A DNA stretch of 64,000 nucleotides from Caulobacter segnis ATCC 21756 (GCF_000092285.1 NC_014100.1:1426001-1490000); one strand, 5' to 3'. Shown: positions 8,491 to 17,519, counted from the stretch's first letter. Made by a program: numbers and translations. Notes: a model not told the origin generated them from the letters alone.

Positions 8491-9789
8491 TTAGAAGCTG
8501 AAGCGCGCGCCGGCCGACAGGACCACGGCCGAGCCGGTGACTTCGCCGTTCAGGCGAGCGGTCGAGCTGGTCGCCGTCACGTCGGTGCGGTTGATCGTGC
8601 TGTCGTCGAAGGCGATGTAGTTGATCGCCGCGTCGAGCTTCAGGTCGTCCGTCGCGGCCCAGGTGGCGCCGGCGGCGTACATCATGCGGTCGCCGTCCGG
8701 AACACGGGCGGTGCGGCCGACGTCCGGCGTCGGGGTCGGGTCGTACTGGACGCCGGCCCGCAGGGTCAGGCGCGGCGAGGCCTGGAAGTCGACGCCGGCG
8801 GCGTAGGTGGTGACGTCCTTGTAGTCCTGGACGCTGGTCGAAGCGCCGCCCGTATAGGTGACGCGGATGGCGTCGAACTCACCCCAGCCGACGCGGCTGA
8901 CCGAGGCGTTCAGGGTCCATTGGTCGTTCACGGCCCAGCGGGCGCCCAGGTTGGCGATCCAGGGCAGGGTGATCTTGGCCTGGCCGTCGGTCGAGAAGTT
9001 GCTGGCGGCCGGGATCGGCGCCAGCAGGCCCGAGACGGCGACCGTGCCGTCCAGCTTCTGGTCGATCTTCGAGCGATAGCTGGCGCCGATCGTCAGGCTC
9101 TTGGACGGGTGCAGCTGGGCGCCCACGGTGTAGCCATAGGCCCAGCCGTCGCCCTTCAGCGACTGATGGCCGTCGGGCTGGAGCGGCGAGATGTTGGGCA
9201 GGGCGTTGGTCAGGGTCGCGTCGGCGTACAGCGCCGTGAAGCCGACGCCCAGGTCCAACATGTCGTTGACCCGGTAGGCGACGACCGTGTCGATATTGAT
9301 CGTGCGCAGGTGCGACTTCAGCGCGTCATAGCGGGTGAAGCTGTCGGCGTTGTACTCGGTGGTGAAGTTGTACGGGGCCGACACCGCCATGCCCAGCGAC
9401 AGCTTGTCGTTGATCTTGAACGCGCCGCCCAGGTTCGGGACCACGCCGTCATTGATCGGGTCGAAGGCCGTGCCGGCGCCGCCGATCGGCGTGGTCAGGC
9501 CGGCCGGGGGAACCGGACGCGTGATCGTCGAGCCGTTGTTGACGACCTTGGAGTTCACCTGGATCGCGTTCACGCCGAGGGCGATTTCGCTGCGGTCGAT
9601 GCCGGCGATCGAGGCGGGGTTCCACCACAGGCTGCCGACGCCCTTGTCGGCGACTTCGCCGGAATAGGCGCGACCGGTGCCGCGCACCGACTGCTCTTGC
9701 AGGTAGAAGGCCGAGGCCGAAGCCTGCGTGGCGGCGGCGAGGGTCAGAAGGGCGACCCCGGCGGCGAGGTGCGTACGCTTGAGAGACAT
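8491..9789 (-). CDS. fadL: FadL/OmpP1/TodX-type outer-membrane transport protein
   Basis: A beta-barrel porin of about 432 residues for long-chain fatty acids or other hydrophobic compounds. It has a signal peptide (MSLKRTHLAAGVALLTLAAA, cleaved near TQASA), then AFYLQEQSVRGTGRAYSGEVAD and WWNPAS, the conserved N-terminal hatch of the family. Alternating strands and the terminal SAGARFSF are typical of a barrel ending in Phe. The ATG at 9789 starts exactly at the signal peptide; an in-frame ATG further upstream is less likely. About 200 bp of non-coding sequence precedes it and should hold its promoter. Confidence 0.88.
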   Translation of the reverse strand: MSLKRTHLAAGVALLTLAAATQASASAFYLQEQSVRGTGRAYSGEVADKGVGSLWWNPASIAGIDRSEIALGVNAIQVNSKVVNNGSTITRPVPPAGLTTPIGGAGTAFDPINDGVVPNLGGAFKINDKLSLGMAVSAPYNFTTEYNADSFTRYDALKSHLRTINIDTVVAYRVNDMLDLGVGFTALYADATLTNALPNISPLQPDGHQSLKGDGWAYGYTVGAQLHPSKSLTIGASYRSKIDQKLDGTVAVSGLLAPIPAASNFSTDGQAKITLPWIANLGARWAVNDQWTLNASVSRVGWGEFDAIRVTYTGGASTSVQDYKDVTTYAAGVDFQASPRLTLRAGVQYDPTPTPDVGRTARVPDGDRMMYAAGATWAATDDLKLDAAINYIAFDDSTINRTDVTATSSTARLNGEVTGSAVVLSAGARFSF

Positions 9790-9924
9790 GAGACTGACGA
9801 CCTTGTTAAATTTGGGCTCGCCGATCACCCGGTCGGCGCCTTTGAGCGCCGCTTTAACGCACCCGCGGCAAGAATGTTGCCCTAAATTGATCCAGGCGTG
9901 AATTTTGTCGGTTTTGTAAAAGAA

Positions 9925-9945
9925 CTGGGGCCATAAAGGCCCCAG
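9925..9945 (-). terminator. Hairpin downstream of the SDR gene
   Basis: CTGGGGCC, loop of 5, GGCCCCAG: a perfect 8-bp stem followed on the minus strand by GTTCTTTTAC. It lies 67 nt past the SDR stop and likely ends that transcript. Confidence 0.6.
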
Positions 9946-10011
9946 ATCAATCGTCGTTATGTCAAAACTGTCCCTTTAGCCGGACAATTGAAAGCGAATG
10001 CTCAAGCGGGG

Positions 10012-10917
10012 TCAGCCGCCGGCCATCTTTCGGAAGAACTTCTGACCCTGCTCGCCGCCGTTGAAGTAGGCTTTCTGGCCGCCTTCGTCGGTGATCTTGT
10101 CCCAGCTGTCGCGGACTTCCTCGGCCGACAGGCCGCCTTCGCCCAGATAGACGCCTTCGGTCTCGTAGATGCGCGACAGCGCGAAGGCGCCGGCGCCGGC
10201 CGTCAGGATCGCGCCGGTCGGGGCCTCTTCCGAGCAGAGATAGACGACGCCCGGCGTGACATATTCCGGCGCCAGCTTGGCCAGCACTTCCGGCGGCATC
10301 AGGCCCTCGGTCATGCGGGTGGCCGCGACCGGGCTGATGGCGTTGATCTTCACGTCGTTCTTGGCGCCCTCGAGCTTGAGCGTGTTCATCAGGCCCAGCA
10401 CCGCCATCTTGGCCGCGCCGTAGTTGCTCTGGCCGAAGTTGCCGTACATGCCCGACGACGAGGTGGTGACGACGATGCGGCCGTAGTTCTGGGCCTTCAT
10501 GATGTCCCAGACCGCCTTGATCGGCTTGAAGGTGCCGAACACGTGCACCTGCATGACCAGCTCGAAATCGGCCAGCTCCATCTTGGAGAGGGTCTTGTCA
10601 CGCAGGATGCCGGCGTTGGCGATCAGGATGTCGATCCGGCCCCAGGTATCCATGGCCTGCTTGACCATGTGGGCGACGCCGGCGTCGTCGGTGACCGACG
10701 AGCCGTTGGCGATGGCCTCGCCGCCGAAGGCCTTGATCTCCTCGACCACCTTCTGGGCCGCTTCGGACGAGCCGCCCGAGCCGTCGACGCTGCCGCCCAG
10801 GTCGTTGACCACGACCTTGGCGCCGCGCCGCGCCAGCTCCAGGGCGTGCTGTCGGCCAAGGCCGCCGCCCGCGCCCGTCACGATCGCCACCTTGCCGTCG
10901 AAGCGGATGTCCGCCAT
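10012..10917 (-). CDS. Short-chain dehydrogenase, (3R)-hydroxyacyl-CoA dehydrogenase type
   Basis: A 301-residue classical SDR. Seen: TGAGGGLGRQHALELARRGA (NAD(P)-binding, residues 15-34), VVNDLGG, the NAG motif in IANAGILRDKT, catalytic Ser in VTTSSSGMYGN, and YGAAK for the Tyr-x3-Lys pair. The long loop after NDLGG (SVDGSGGSSEAA) and the KMELADF region are like the dehydrogenase domain of peroxisomal multifunctional enzyme 2, which suggests fatty acyl-CoA oxidation. That agrees with the FadL-type porin next door but is inference. No operon partner; a hairpin follows. Confidence 0.87.
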   Translation of the reverse strand: MADIRFDGKVAIVTGAGGGLGRQHALELARRGAKVVVNDLGGSVDGSGGSSEAAQKVVEEIKAFGGEAIANGSSVTDDAGVAHMVKQAMDTWGRIDILIANAGILRDKTLSKMELADFELVMQVHVFGTFKPIKAVWDIMKAQNYGRIVVTTSSSGMYGNFGQSNYGAAKMAVLGLMNTLKLEGAKNDVKINAISPVAATRMTEGLMPPEVLAKLAPEYVTPGVVYLCSEEAPTGAILTAGAGAFALSRIYETEGVYLGEGGLSAEEVRDSWDKITDEGGQKAYFNGGEQGQKFFRKMAGG

Positions 10918-11010
10918 GCCGAAGTCTCCCTCAAACGCGTGTTTGGTTTGGCCGTGTTGTGCGGCGCGGGGCAGGGGAGGTCAAGGGGAGCCCGCGCTTG
11001 ACTGTAGCGG

Positions 11011-11141
11011 AGCGCCCCCTCCGTCACGCGGCCTTGCCGCGCGCCACCTCCCCCGTTTCACGGGTGAGGAGGAGGCTCATCCTCCCCCGCGCGCGGGGGA
11101 GGTGGATCGACGCGGATACGCGACGAGACGGAGGGGGCGCT
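11011..11141. repeat. GC-rich hairpin repeat, copy 1 (half-units in reversed order)
   Basis: 131 bp bounded by a perfect 15-bp inverted repeat (AGCGCCCCCTCCGTC at 11011-11025 and its complement at 11127-11141). Inside are two CCTCCCCC/GGGGGAGG-type hairpins. Compared with copies 2-4 the half-units are inside-out: the GGAGGGGG ends are outermost and the CCTCCCCC hairpins innermost. Confidence 0.8.
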
Positions 11142-11644
11142 GACTGGACATACCCCCGCCGCCTCACGCGATCGCTCGCTGAAGGGATGGAAAGGGACGC
11201 GGAGCGCCGGACGACGTCCGGAGGTTGGATAGTGATTACCGTTTCGACGAAGCCCGACGCTCCGCGCGACCGTTATCCGCCAGCGTCCCGGGAAGGTGGC
11301 CCTATTCGGGCCTTACCGGAAACCAGGCGTCTCCGTTTCCGGAAGCGCCTGGGGATCGGAGAGGGACGAACCCTTTCCCCCGACCACGCCCACGGCGGGC
11401 GGGTGAGCCCAGCAGCTCATCCCCGGACCGTCCGAGTAACCCCCTCGAACCTGTCCCCGCTCGATCGCCCCCCGCCGCCACGATGGTCGCTGGCCATGCG
11501 CCCTTTCCTCGCGACGAGGTGGGTAGAGCATATGGGCGGTTTCAACGCGGATGATTGAGCGGCGTGCAAAAGTGGGAAGTGCTTGAAATCGCTCGGTTCG
11601 ATTTCGGATACGCGGATGATAGAGCGCCGCGAACGCTCGTGAAG
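11142..11644. other. Non-coding 500-bp stretch rich in inverted repeats
   Basis: No frame here has the codon bias or similarity of a gene. Local stems are dense: CCAGGCG / CGCCTGG (about 11326-11353), TGAGC / GCTCA (about 11404-11418), GGGCC-type and CCGG-type pairs. The segment could be a structured RNA, decayed sequence, or spacer between two repeat copies. I see no sure promoter or terminator. Confidence 0.35.
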
Positions 11645-11760
11645 ATCCTCCCCCGTGACACGGGGGAGGTGTCGCGGAGCGACGGAGGGGGCAAGCTGGA
11701 GATCGGCCCAGTTGGCCCCCTCCGGCCCTCTGGGCCACCTCCCCCGCATCGCGGGGAGGA
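11645..11760. repeat. GC-rich hairpin repeat, copy 2
   Basis: Starts with the hairpin CCTCCCCCGTG / CACGGGGGAGG, then GACGGAGGGGG, a variable middle, CCCCCTCCGG, and ends with CACCTCCCCCG / CGGGGAGG. It stands 25 nt before the end of the HlyD-type gene and could end that operon's transcript. Confidence 0.8.
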
Positions 11761-11784
11761 ACTGGGCGCTAGCCTGTCCGCCCT

Positions 11785-12789
11785 TTACGCCTTCTTCTTC
11801 GCGCCGCCCGCGACTGGCGGGGTCGGCTTGTCGCGCTTCACGCCGGCTTTCTGGCCGGGCTTCATGAACTTGACCAGGACGCGCTGGCCGACCAGCAGCG
11901 GGGCGCCGTCGGCGCTGACCACCACCTCGACGACGCGTTCGTCGCTGCGCTGGCTGGGGTCGTCCGAGGCCAGCTTGCGGGCGCCGAACACCGAGGCGCG
12001 GCGCAGCACCTTGCCGATATAGGTCTTGTCCGGGTCGCTTTCCGGCTGGATCTCGACTTCCTGGCCGATCACGACGTTCGGAATGTCGGCCTCGACGATC
12101 TCGGCGCGGACGATGCGCTGGGTGTTCGGCTCGAGGTCGAACATCGCCGTGACGTTCAGGGTCGAGGCGCCGGCGCCGGGGTTGGCCTGGCGGCGGGCGA
12201 TGCGGCCGTCGGCGGGCGCGCGGATGATCGTCAGCTCCTGATTGTAGTTGGCCTGCGCCAACTGGGCGGATGCGACGCTGATCGCCGCCTGCTGAGCGCC
12301 GATATTGGCCTGGGCCTCCGCGATCTTGTCCCGCGCGGCGTCCAGCCGTTGAGCGGCCACGAAGTTCGAGGCGGTCAGGCCTTGCAGGCGGGCGTGCTCG
12401 CGCTGGGCCGTGCGCAGCTGCACTTGATAGAGCTGCAGTTGGGCCCTGGCCGAGGCGAGGGCGGCCGAGGCGGTCTGGGCGGCCAGGCGCGCGTCGTCGT
12501 CCTCTTGCTTGGCCAGCGGCTGGCCGGCTTTGACGATGTCGCCCTCCTGGACGAAGACGTCACGCACGATGCCTTGGCGGCGGGCCGCCACCTGGATCAC
12601 GCCGCCCTCGACGTCGGCCTTGCCCTGGGCGATGGCGGCGTAGGGGGAAGGCTCCTCCTGAGCGGCGGCGGCCTCGAGTTTCTTCTTCTTCTCGGCCGCT
12701 TGGCCCTTCATGTAGAAGAATCCGCCGCCGAGCAGAACGACGACAACAAGAACGATCCAGAAAGCGGGTCGGCGCAGGAAGCCGGGCAT
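11785..12789 (-). CDS. HlyD/DevB-type membrane fusion (adaptor) protein
   Basis: Periplasmic adaptor of an ABC exporter, 334 residues. One N-terminal membrane segment (residues 8-27, FWIVLVVVVLLGGGFFYM) is followed by a Lys-rich stretch, the biotinyl-lipoyl half GGVIQVAARRQGIVRDVFVQEGD, a coiled-coil hairpin (about residues 100-185, many Ala/Gln heptads), the second lipoyl half TIIRAPADGRIARRQANPG, and a beta-barrel (VIGQEVEIQPESDP). Third gene of an operon after permease and ATPase, 20 nt behind the ATPase. The tail is Lys-rich. The gene order permease-ATPase-adaptor resembles DevBCA-type exporters. Cargo unknown. Confidence 0.88.
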   Translation of the reverse strand: MPGFLRRPAFWIVLVVVVLLGGGFFYMKGQAAEKKKKLEAAAAQEEPSPYAAIAQGKADVEGGVIQVAARRQGIVRDVFVQEGDIVKAGQPLAKQEDDDARLAAQTASAALASARAQLQLYQVQLRTAQREHARLQGLTASNFVAAQRLDAARDKIAEAQANIGAQQAAISVASAQLAQANYNQELTIIRAPADGRIARRQANPGAGASTLNVTAMFDLEPNTQRIVRAEIVEADIPNVVIGQEVEIQPESDPDKTYIGKVLRRASVFGARKLASDDPSQRSDERVVEVVVSADGAPLLVGQRVLVKFMKPGQKAGVKRDKPTPPVAGGAKKKA

Positions 12790-12809
12790 GTCGAGGTTCC
12801 CCCAGAAAA

Positions 12810-13559
12810 TCAGTGGCTAAGCGGCGCGGGATTGGCGTCGGGCGTGCGGCGCACGTCGTCCAGGATCCGGCCGTCTTCGATGTGGATGACGCGGTCGGCA
12901 TAGGCCTCGAGCCGCGGGTCGTGGGTCACGCAGATCACCGCCGCGCCGCGCTCGGTGGCGGCCGCGCGCAGCAGCTTGATCACGATCTCGCCGCTCTTGC
13001 CGTCGAGGGCCGAGGTCGGTTCGTCCGCGAAGATCAGGTTCGGGTTCTTGGCCAGGGCGCGAGCGATGGCCACGCGCTGCTTCTCGCCGCCCGAAAGCTC
13101 GGACGGGCGCTGGTTGACGCGGGGCCCGAGGCCCACAGACTCCAGCGCCGCCTGGGCGCGCTTGGCCGCCTCGCCCGGGCTGACGTCCTGGTACTTCAGC
13201 ACCGTCATCACCTGCTGCTTGGCCGTGAGGGCCGGGAACAGGTTGAAGCCCTGGAAGATGAAGCCGCAGTGGTCGAGGCGGAACTTGTCGATCTTGCCCT
13301 TGGGCATGGCCCACAAGTCCTTGGCCTCCAGCGCCGAGACCTTGCCCTCGTCGGGCATCAGGAGGCCCGAGAGCGCCGCCACCAGCGTGGACTTGCCCGA
13401 GCCAGACGGGCCCATGACCATGGTCACGTCGCCGTGCTTGGCGTCGAAGTCCACGCCCTTGAGCACTTCGATGAAGGTGCGGCCGGTCTTGAAGCGCTTG
13501 ACCAGGCCCTTGGCGGTCAAGGCGGACTCGCCGCGCTTGTGAGCGTTGTCACCGTTCAT
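12810..13559 (-). CDS. ABC transporter ATP-binding protein (MacB/LolD/DevA type)
   Basis: A 249-residue ATPase driving the exporter encoded by its neighbours. Walker A GPSGSGKST near residue 51, Q-loop in FIFQGFNLFPALTAKQQV, signature LSGGEKQRVAIARAL, Walker B LIFADEPTSALD, and switch His in VICVTHDPR. The Phe-rich Q-loop region and DEPTSALDGKSG are typical of MacB/LolD relatives, which work mechanically across the envelope. Its ATG overlaps the permease stop by 4 nt (13556-13559), so the two are coupled. Confidence 0.93.
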   Translation of the reverse strand: MNGDNAHKRGESALTAKGLVKRFKTGRTFIEVLKGVDFDAKHGDVTMVMGPSGSGKSTLVAALSGLLMPDEGKVSALEAKDLWAMPKGKIDKFRLDHCGFIFQGFNLFPALTAKQQVMTVLKYQDVSPGEAAKRAQAALESVGLGPRVNQRPSELSGGEKQRVAIARALAKNPNLIFADEPTSALDGKSGEIVIKLLRAAATERGAAVICVTHDPRLEAYADRVIHIEDGRILDDVRRTPDANPAPLSH

Positions 13560-14761
13560 CGCAGCAGGTCCGCCGGTTGGCTGTTCTTGAGGATGCCCAG
13601 CGACAGGAAGCCGGACAACATGGCGATGGCGATCAGGAACACCGCGACGATGATGACCAGCGTGGGCGGGAAGTACATCGGCACCCCGCCGGCCACGGCC
13701 AGCATGGAGACCAGCCAGGTCAGGAGGCCGGCGGCCAGGACGCCGACGATGCCGACCCAGAAGGACAGCTCCATGACGATGTTGCGCAGGTCGCCCATCG
13801 ACACGCCCAGGGCGCGCAGGGACGCGAACTCCTTGATGTTGGCCATGATCGCGCCGCGCAGGGTCTGCCAGGTGATGGCCACCCCGATCAGCAGGCCCAG
13901 GAAGGCCGAGAAGCCCAGCATGATGCCGATGATCTGGTCTTCGAGCATGGCGTTGGAATTGGCGTCGGCCAGTTCCTGGCGGGTCCAGGCGCGGAACTTA
14001 CCGTCGGCCTTCTTGTTCAGTTGGGCGGCGACGATCTCGGCGCGGGCGGAGTCACGGATCTCCACCATCAGCGGACCGACGCGCTGGCCGGTGTCGGCCT
14101 CGCCCAGCATCCGCAAGGTGTCGCGCGACATGACCAGCGTGGGCTGGATGATGTTCGGGTAGCCGCGGGTGACAACGGCGATGTTGATCGTCTTGCCGTT
14201 GTAGAGGGCCTTGTCGCCCTTCTTGACGCCCAGGCGCTTCAGCGCCGTCTCATCGACCGCGACCGCGTAGGGGCGGCGCAGGGCTTCGATCATCGACTGC
14301 GTGTAGTCGGTGGGCACCGTGACATAGCCCGGGATCGCGTCGACGACGGTGACGTTGACGAACTCGGTCTTGCGGGCCGTGCCGCCGCTGGCGCCCTTTT
14401 CGCCCTTGCCGGCCCGCTTGGCGCGCGCCTCTTCCTTGGCCTGCTGCTCGGGCGACAGGATGTTCTGGAAACGACCGCCGGAGCCGTCGAGCGGCGCGAC
14501 CTGGGTGACCTCGGGATGGCTGTAGACCAGCGGGATCATGCGGCGCGGCAGGCCGGAAGGGCCGCCGAACAGCGCCTTGGCGCCCGGGCCCAGCACCATG
14601 ATGTCGGCGCGGGCGCGGTCGATCTGGGCGGTGAAGCCCTTCCCGATGCCCACGAACATGCCGACCTGGGCCAGCACAAGCAGCCCGGAGAAGGCGAGGG
14701 CGACCACAGCCGCCATGTAACGACGCCACTCGTATAGCAGAGTGGACAAGGCCAACGACAT
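13556..14761 (-). CDS. FtsX-like ABC permease (DevC/MacB type)
   Basis: A 401-residue membrane subunit with four membrane helices. The first is near residues 16-37 (MAAVVALAFSGLLVLAQVGMF); a periplasmic domain spans about residues 40-260, and three more helices fill residues 275-390, the FtsX arrangement (QIIGIMLGFSAFLGLLIGVAITW, ASLRALGVSMGDLRNIV). The segment around residue 120 is Lys/Glu/Gly-rich (AKEEARAKRAGKGEKG), unusual for a periplasmic loop. First gene of the three-gene export operon. Confidence 0.88.
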   Translation of the reverse strand: MSLALSTLLYEWRRYMAAVVALAFSGLLVLAQVGMFVGIGKGFTAQIDRARADIMVLGPGAKALFGGPSGLPRRMIPLVYSHPEVTQVAPLDGSGGRFQNILSPEQQAKEEARAKRAGKGEKGASGGTARKTEFVNVTVVDAIPGYVTVPTDYTQSMIEALRRPYAVAVDETALKRLGVKKGDKALYNGKTINIAVVTRGYPNIIQPTLVMSRDTLRMLGEADTGQRVGPLMVEIRDSARAEIVAAQLNKKADGKFRAWTRQELADANSNAMLEDQIIGIMLGFSAFLGLLIGVAITWQTLRGAIMANIKEFASLRALGVSMGDLRNIVMELSFWVGIVGVLAAGLLTWLVSMLAVAGGVPMYFPPTLVIIVAVFLIAIAMLSGFLSLGILKNSQPADLLR

Positions 14762-15085
14762 TCGGACTCTCGCTCCCCCAAACCTCAGGTGGCAGGAATG
14801 ACCGGCGATCGATGAAGGTCCAAGTTAAATCGGGGTAAGGCGGATTTCCGGCCTGAAAAAAACGCGCGCTCGGGAGATCGAAGGGCGATCTTCCTTGAAT
14901 CCAGGCGTGGCGGCGTTGTTGGGCGGGCGACAGGCGCTGTCGCTCGGCGGCCGAGCGGCGGCGTGTTGCGACGCTGAAACGTCCGGAAAGCTGGAATGCT
15001 TTTCGCTGCCCTTTCGTTCGCGTCGGCCTTTCGGCGCGGACGGGGCGGTCCAAGGGATCGCGCCCTTTGAGAGAGGGATAGCGAG
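14762..15085. other. Divergent promoter region, no gene seen
   Basis: 324 bp between the exporter operon (minus) and the EF-hand gene (plus). It must hold both promoters. I see no frame with gene-like codon use and no clear operator palindrome. GAGGGATAGCGAG directly before 15086 is the ribosome site of the EF-hand gene. Confidence 0.5.
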
Positions 15086-15970
15086 ATGACCATAAGCAGC
15101 GCTGCGTCATCGACCAGCCTGGCTCAACTTCGTCAGCTCCAGCAGACCACCTTCAAGACCGCCGACGCGGACGGCGATGGGCAGCTGTCGCAGACCGAGT
15201 TCCAGTCGATCGGGCAAAATGTGCAGGGCTCGGGGCGGGAGCGCGGGCCCCCGCCGATGCGGGGCGGCGGCGGTCCGGGCGGAAATTTCAGCGGCGACAC
15301 CTTGTCGGCGCTGCTGTCGACCCAGTCGGTGGACGACGTCGCCAGCTCGGTCATGTCGGCGGGTGACGCCGACGGAGATGGTTTGCTGAGCGCTGGCGAG
15401 ATCTCGTCGGCCCTCTCGGCCAAGGCCCCGGAGGACGCACAGGGGCTCGGGTTCGAGGACAAGATGGCCTCGGACATCGTCGCAGCGCTCGACAGCGATG
15501 GCGACGGCGCCCTGTCGACGACCGAGATCGCCAGCGCCATCTCCAACGCGTCCAGTTCGTCGTCGTCCCAGGCGATGCGCGGCCCGCCGCCGGGCGAGGG
15601 CGCCGAGGGCGCTGGCGGTTCGGCGAGCTCGAGCGGGGTCTTCGAGAGCCTGGACGCCAACCAGGACGGCGTGGTTTCGGCCGAGGAGCTGGCCGCCGCC
15701 AATGGCGGAGACAGCGCCGACGCGACCGGCGCGGCTTCCGACCTGATCACGGCGGCCGACCAGGATGGCGACGGATCCCTGAGCGGCGAGGAGTTCTACG
15801 CCCTGCTCGACCAGGGCAAGGCCGCGAGCGCCGAGTCCGCCTCGTCGGTCGCCAGCCTGATCTCGGGTTCGACGACCGCGGCCGACCTGATGCAGAAGCT
15901 GCTGGCGCAACTGGACACGGCGTTGACCGCCTCGTCCGGCGCGACCAGCGGCGCGAGCGTCACGGCCTAG
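15086..15970 (+). CDS. Five-EF-hand calcium-binding protein
   Basis: A 294-residue protein with five canonical 12-residue EF loops: D27-E38, D94-E105, D136-E147, D190-E201 (DANQDGVVSAEE) and D225-E236. The other four contain D-x-D-G-D-G. Gly/Pro-rich linkers (RGPPPMRGGGGPGGN near 53-67; RGPPPGEGAEGAGG near 165-178) separate them. The N-terminus (MTISSAASSTSLAQLRQLQ) has no Sec signal; the composition, rich in Ser, Ala and acidic residues and low in Lys, fits a secreted or surface calcium-binding protein, but this is inference. XopAW-like calcium-binding proteins have a similar plan. Monocistronic; an inverted repeat follows. Confidence 0.85.
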   Translation: MTISSAASSTSLAQLRQLQQTTFKTADADGDGQLSQTEFQSIGQNVQGSGRERGPPPMRGGGGPGGNFSGDTLSALLSTQSVDDVASSVMSAGDADGDGLLSAGEISSALSAKAPEDAQGLGFEDKMASDIVAALDSDGDGALSTTEIASAISNASSSSSSQAMRGPPPGEGAEGAGGSASSSGVFESLDANQDGVVSAEELAAANGGDSADATGAASDLITAADQDGDGSLSGEEFYALLDQGKAASAESASSVASLISGSTTAADLMQKLLAQLDTALTASSGATSGASVTA

Positions 15971-15980
15971 CGACGCTCAC

Positions 15981-16015
15981 CGTCATCCCGGTCCGGGGCG
16001 CGCGCCGGGATGACG
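15981..16015. terminator. Inverted repeat after the EF-hand gene
   Basis: CGTCATCCCGG (15981-15991) and CCGGGATGACG (16005-16015) form an 11-bp perfect stem, 10 nt past the stop. There is no T-run, so it may be a dispersed palindromic repeat that also acts as a transcript end. Confidence 0.55.
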
Positions 16016-16170
16016 CCTTCCTCGCGGTAAGAAGCTTATGACTTGGGCGACTTGCCGGGTGTTTAACCATTCCCTAAGCAATCCGCTTGCGCGGGGCGGC
16101 TGACTTGGTGTCATTTCGCCCCTTGGCGGGCGTCGCGGGGGCGTCGCCCTTTTGTAAGGTCTTCGTCTTG

Positions 16171-17451
16171 ATGTTCCGTCCTGAGAACGTTCAGGCCCTG
16201 GCGGGTTTGGCGCTCACCCTTGGCCTTTGCTGGCTGGTCTCCGAAAATCGCAAGCGATTCCCCTGGGTGCTGGCCATCGCCGCTCTGGTCGTCCAGGTGC
16301 TGTTGGTGCTGGTCCTGTTCGGTCTGCCCCAGGCCCAGAGGCTGATGCAGGGCGTCAACGGCGCGGTCGAGGGGCTCGCCTCGTCGACCCAGGCGGGGAC
16401 GGCCTTCGTGTTCGGCTTCCTGGCCGGCGGCGACCAGCCGTATCCGGTGACCAATCCGGGCGCGGGCTTCATCTTCGCCTTCCGGGTCGTGCCGGTGATC
16501 CTGGTCGTCTGCGCGCTGTCGGCGCTGCTCTGGCACTGGAAGATCCTCAAGTGGCTGGCCCAGGGCTTCGGCCTCCTGTTCCAGAAGACGCTGGGCCTGC
16601 GCGGCCCGCCGGCCCTGGCCACCGCCGCCACCATCTTCATGGGCCAGATCGAGGGCCCGATCTTCATCCGCGCCTATCTCGACAAGCTGAGCCGCTCGGA
16701 GCTCTTCATGCTGATCGCGGTCGGCATGGCTTGCGTCTCGGGCTCGACCATGGTCGCCTACGCCACCATCCTGGCCGACGTGCTGCCCAACGCCGCCGCC
16801 CACGTGCTGACCGCCTCGATCATCTCGGCCCCGGCCGGCGTGCTGCTGGCCCGGATCATCGTCCCCTCCGACCCGATGGAGAAGGGCGCGGACCTCGATC
16901 TCGCCACCGAGGACAAGAGCTACGGCAGCTCGATCGACGCGGTCATGAAGGGCACCACCGACGGCCTGCAGATCGCGCTGAACGTCGGCGCGACCCTGAT
17001 CGTCTTCGTCGCCCTGGCCACCATGGTCGACAAGATCCTGGGCGCCATGCCGGACGTCGGCGGCCAGCCGCTGAGCATCGCGCGCGGCCTGGGCGTGATC
17101 TTCTCGCCGCTGGCCTGGGCCATGGGCGTGCCGTGGAAGGAGGCCGGGACCGCCGGCGGCCTGCTGGGCGTGAAGCTGATCCTCACGGAGTTCACCGCCT
17201 TCATCCAGCTCGCCAAGGTAGGCGCGACGTCGCTGGACGAGCGCACCCGCATGATCATGACGTATGCGCTGTGCGGCTTCGCCAACATCGGCTCGGTCGG
17301 CATGAACGTGGCCGGCTTCTCGGTGCTGGTGCCCCAGCGCCGCCAGGAGATCCTCAGCCTCGTGTGGAAGGCGATGATGGCCGGCTTCCTCGCCACCTGC
17401 CTGACCGGTTCGCTGATCGGCCTGATGCCGCGGTCGCTGTTCGGGCTGTGA
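16171..17451 (+). CDS. nupC: Concentrative nucleoside transporter, NupC/CNT family
   Basis: Inner-membrane cation-coupled nucleoside importer of 426 residues. Seen: the N-terminal helices, FAFRVVPVILVVCALSALLW, GPPALATAATIFMGQIEGPIFIRAYL, the signature GMACVSGSTMVAYA, NVGATLIVFVALATMVD, AGTAGGLLGVKLILTEFTAFIQL, and ALCGFANIGSVGM near the end, all CNT hallmarks. I start at the ATG at 16171 (MFRPENVQALAGLALTLGL) because it places the first membrane helix at the N-terminus as in the family; the longer reading from 16087 has no ribosome site. AAGG lies about 12 nt upstream. Confidence 0.9.
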   Translation: MFRPENVQALAGLALTLGLCWLVSENRKRFPWVLAIAALVVQVLLVLVLFGLPQAQRLMQGVNGAVEGLASSTQAGTAFVFGFLAGGDQPYPVTNPGAGFIFAFRVVPVILVVCALSALLWHWKILKWLAQGFGLLFQKTLGLRGPPALATAATIFMGQIEGPIFIRAYLDKLSRSELFMLIAVGMACVSGSTMVAYATILADVLPNAAAHVLTASIISAPAGVLLARIIVPSDPMEKGADLDLATEDKSYGSSIDAVMKGTTDGLQIALNVGATLIVFVALATMVDKILGAMPDVGGQPLSIARGLGVIFSPLAWAMGVPWKEAGTAGGLLGVKLILTEFTAFIQLAKVGATSLDERTRMIMTYALCGFANIGSVGMNVAGFSVLVPQRRQEILSLVWKAMMAGFLATCLTGSLIGLMPRSLFGL

Positions 17452-17476
17452 TCAACTAAAAGTTGCTCCATCTTCT

Positions 17477-17516
17477 CCCTTCCCCTTTGATGGGGAAGGG
17501 TTGGGGATGGGGTGAC
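17477..17516. repeat. Left inverted repeat of the DUF559 element
   Basis: 40 nt, containing the small palindrome TTCCCC/GGGGAA followed by GGGTTGGGGATGGGGTGAC. It is the inverted, near-identical partner of 17879-17916 (one substitution and two single-base gaps) and ends 3 nt before the DUF559 start codon. Confidence 0.85.
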
Positions 17517-17519
17517 AGC

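Noticed and set aside
11250..11480. 6S, RNase P or SRP RNA
   Set aside because: Short likeness to the apical part of 6S RNA, but no closing stem or central bubble could be traced; RNase P (GAGGAAAGTCCGGGC) and SRP (GGTCAGG..GGAAG) cores are absent.
10959..11558. Plus-strand frame of 199 codons, and a 109-codon frame at 11225-11554
   Set aside because: Run through repeat copy 1 and stem-rich sequence, with low-complexity Arg/Pro/Ser translation and no ribosome site.
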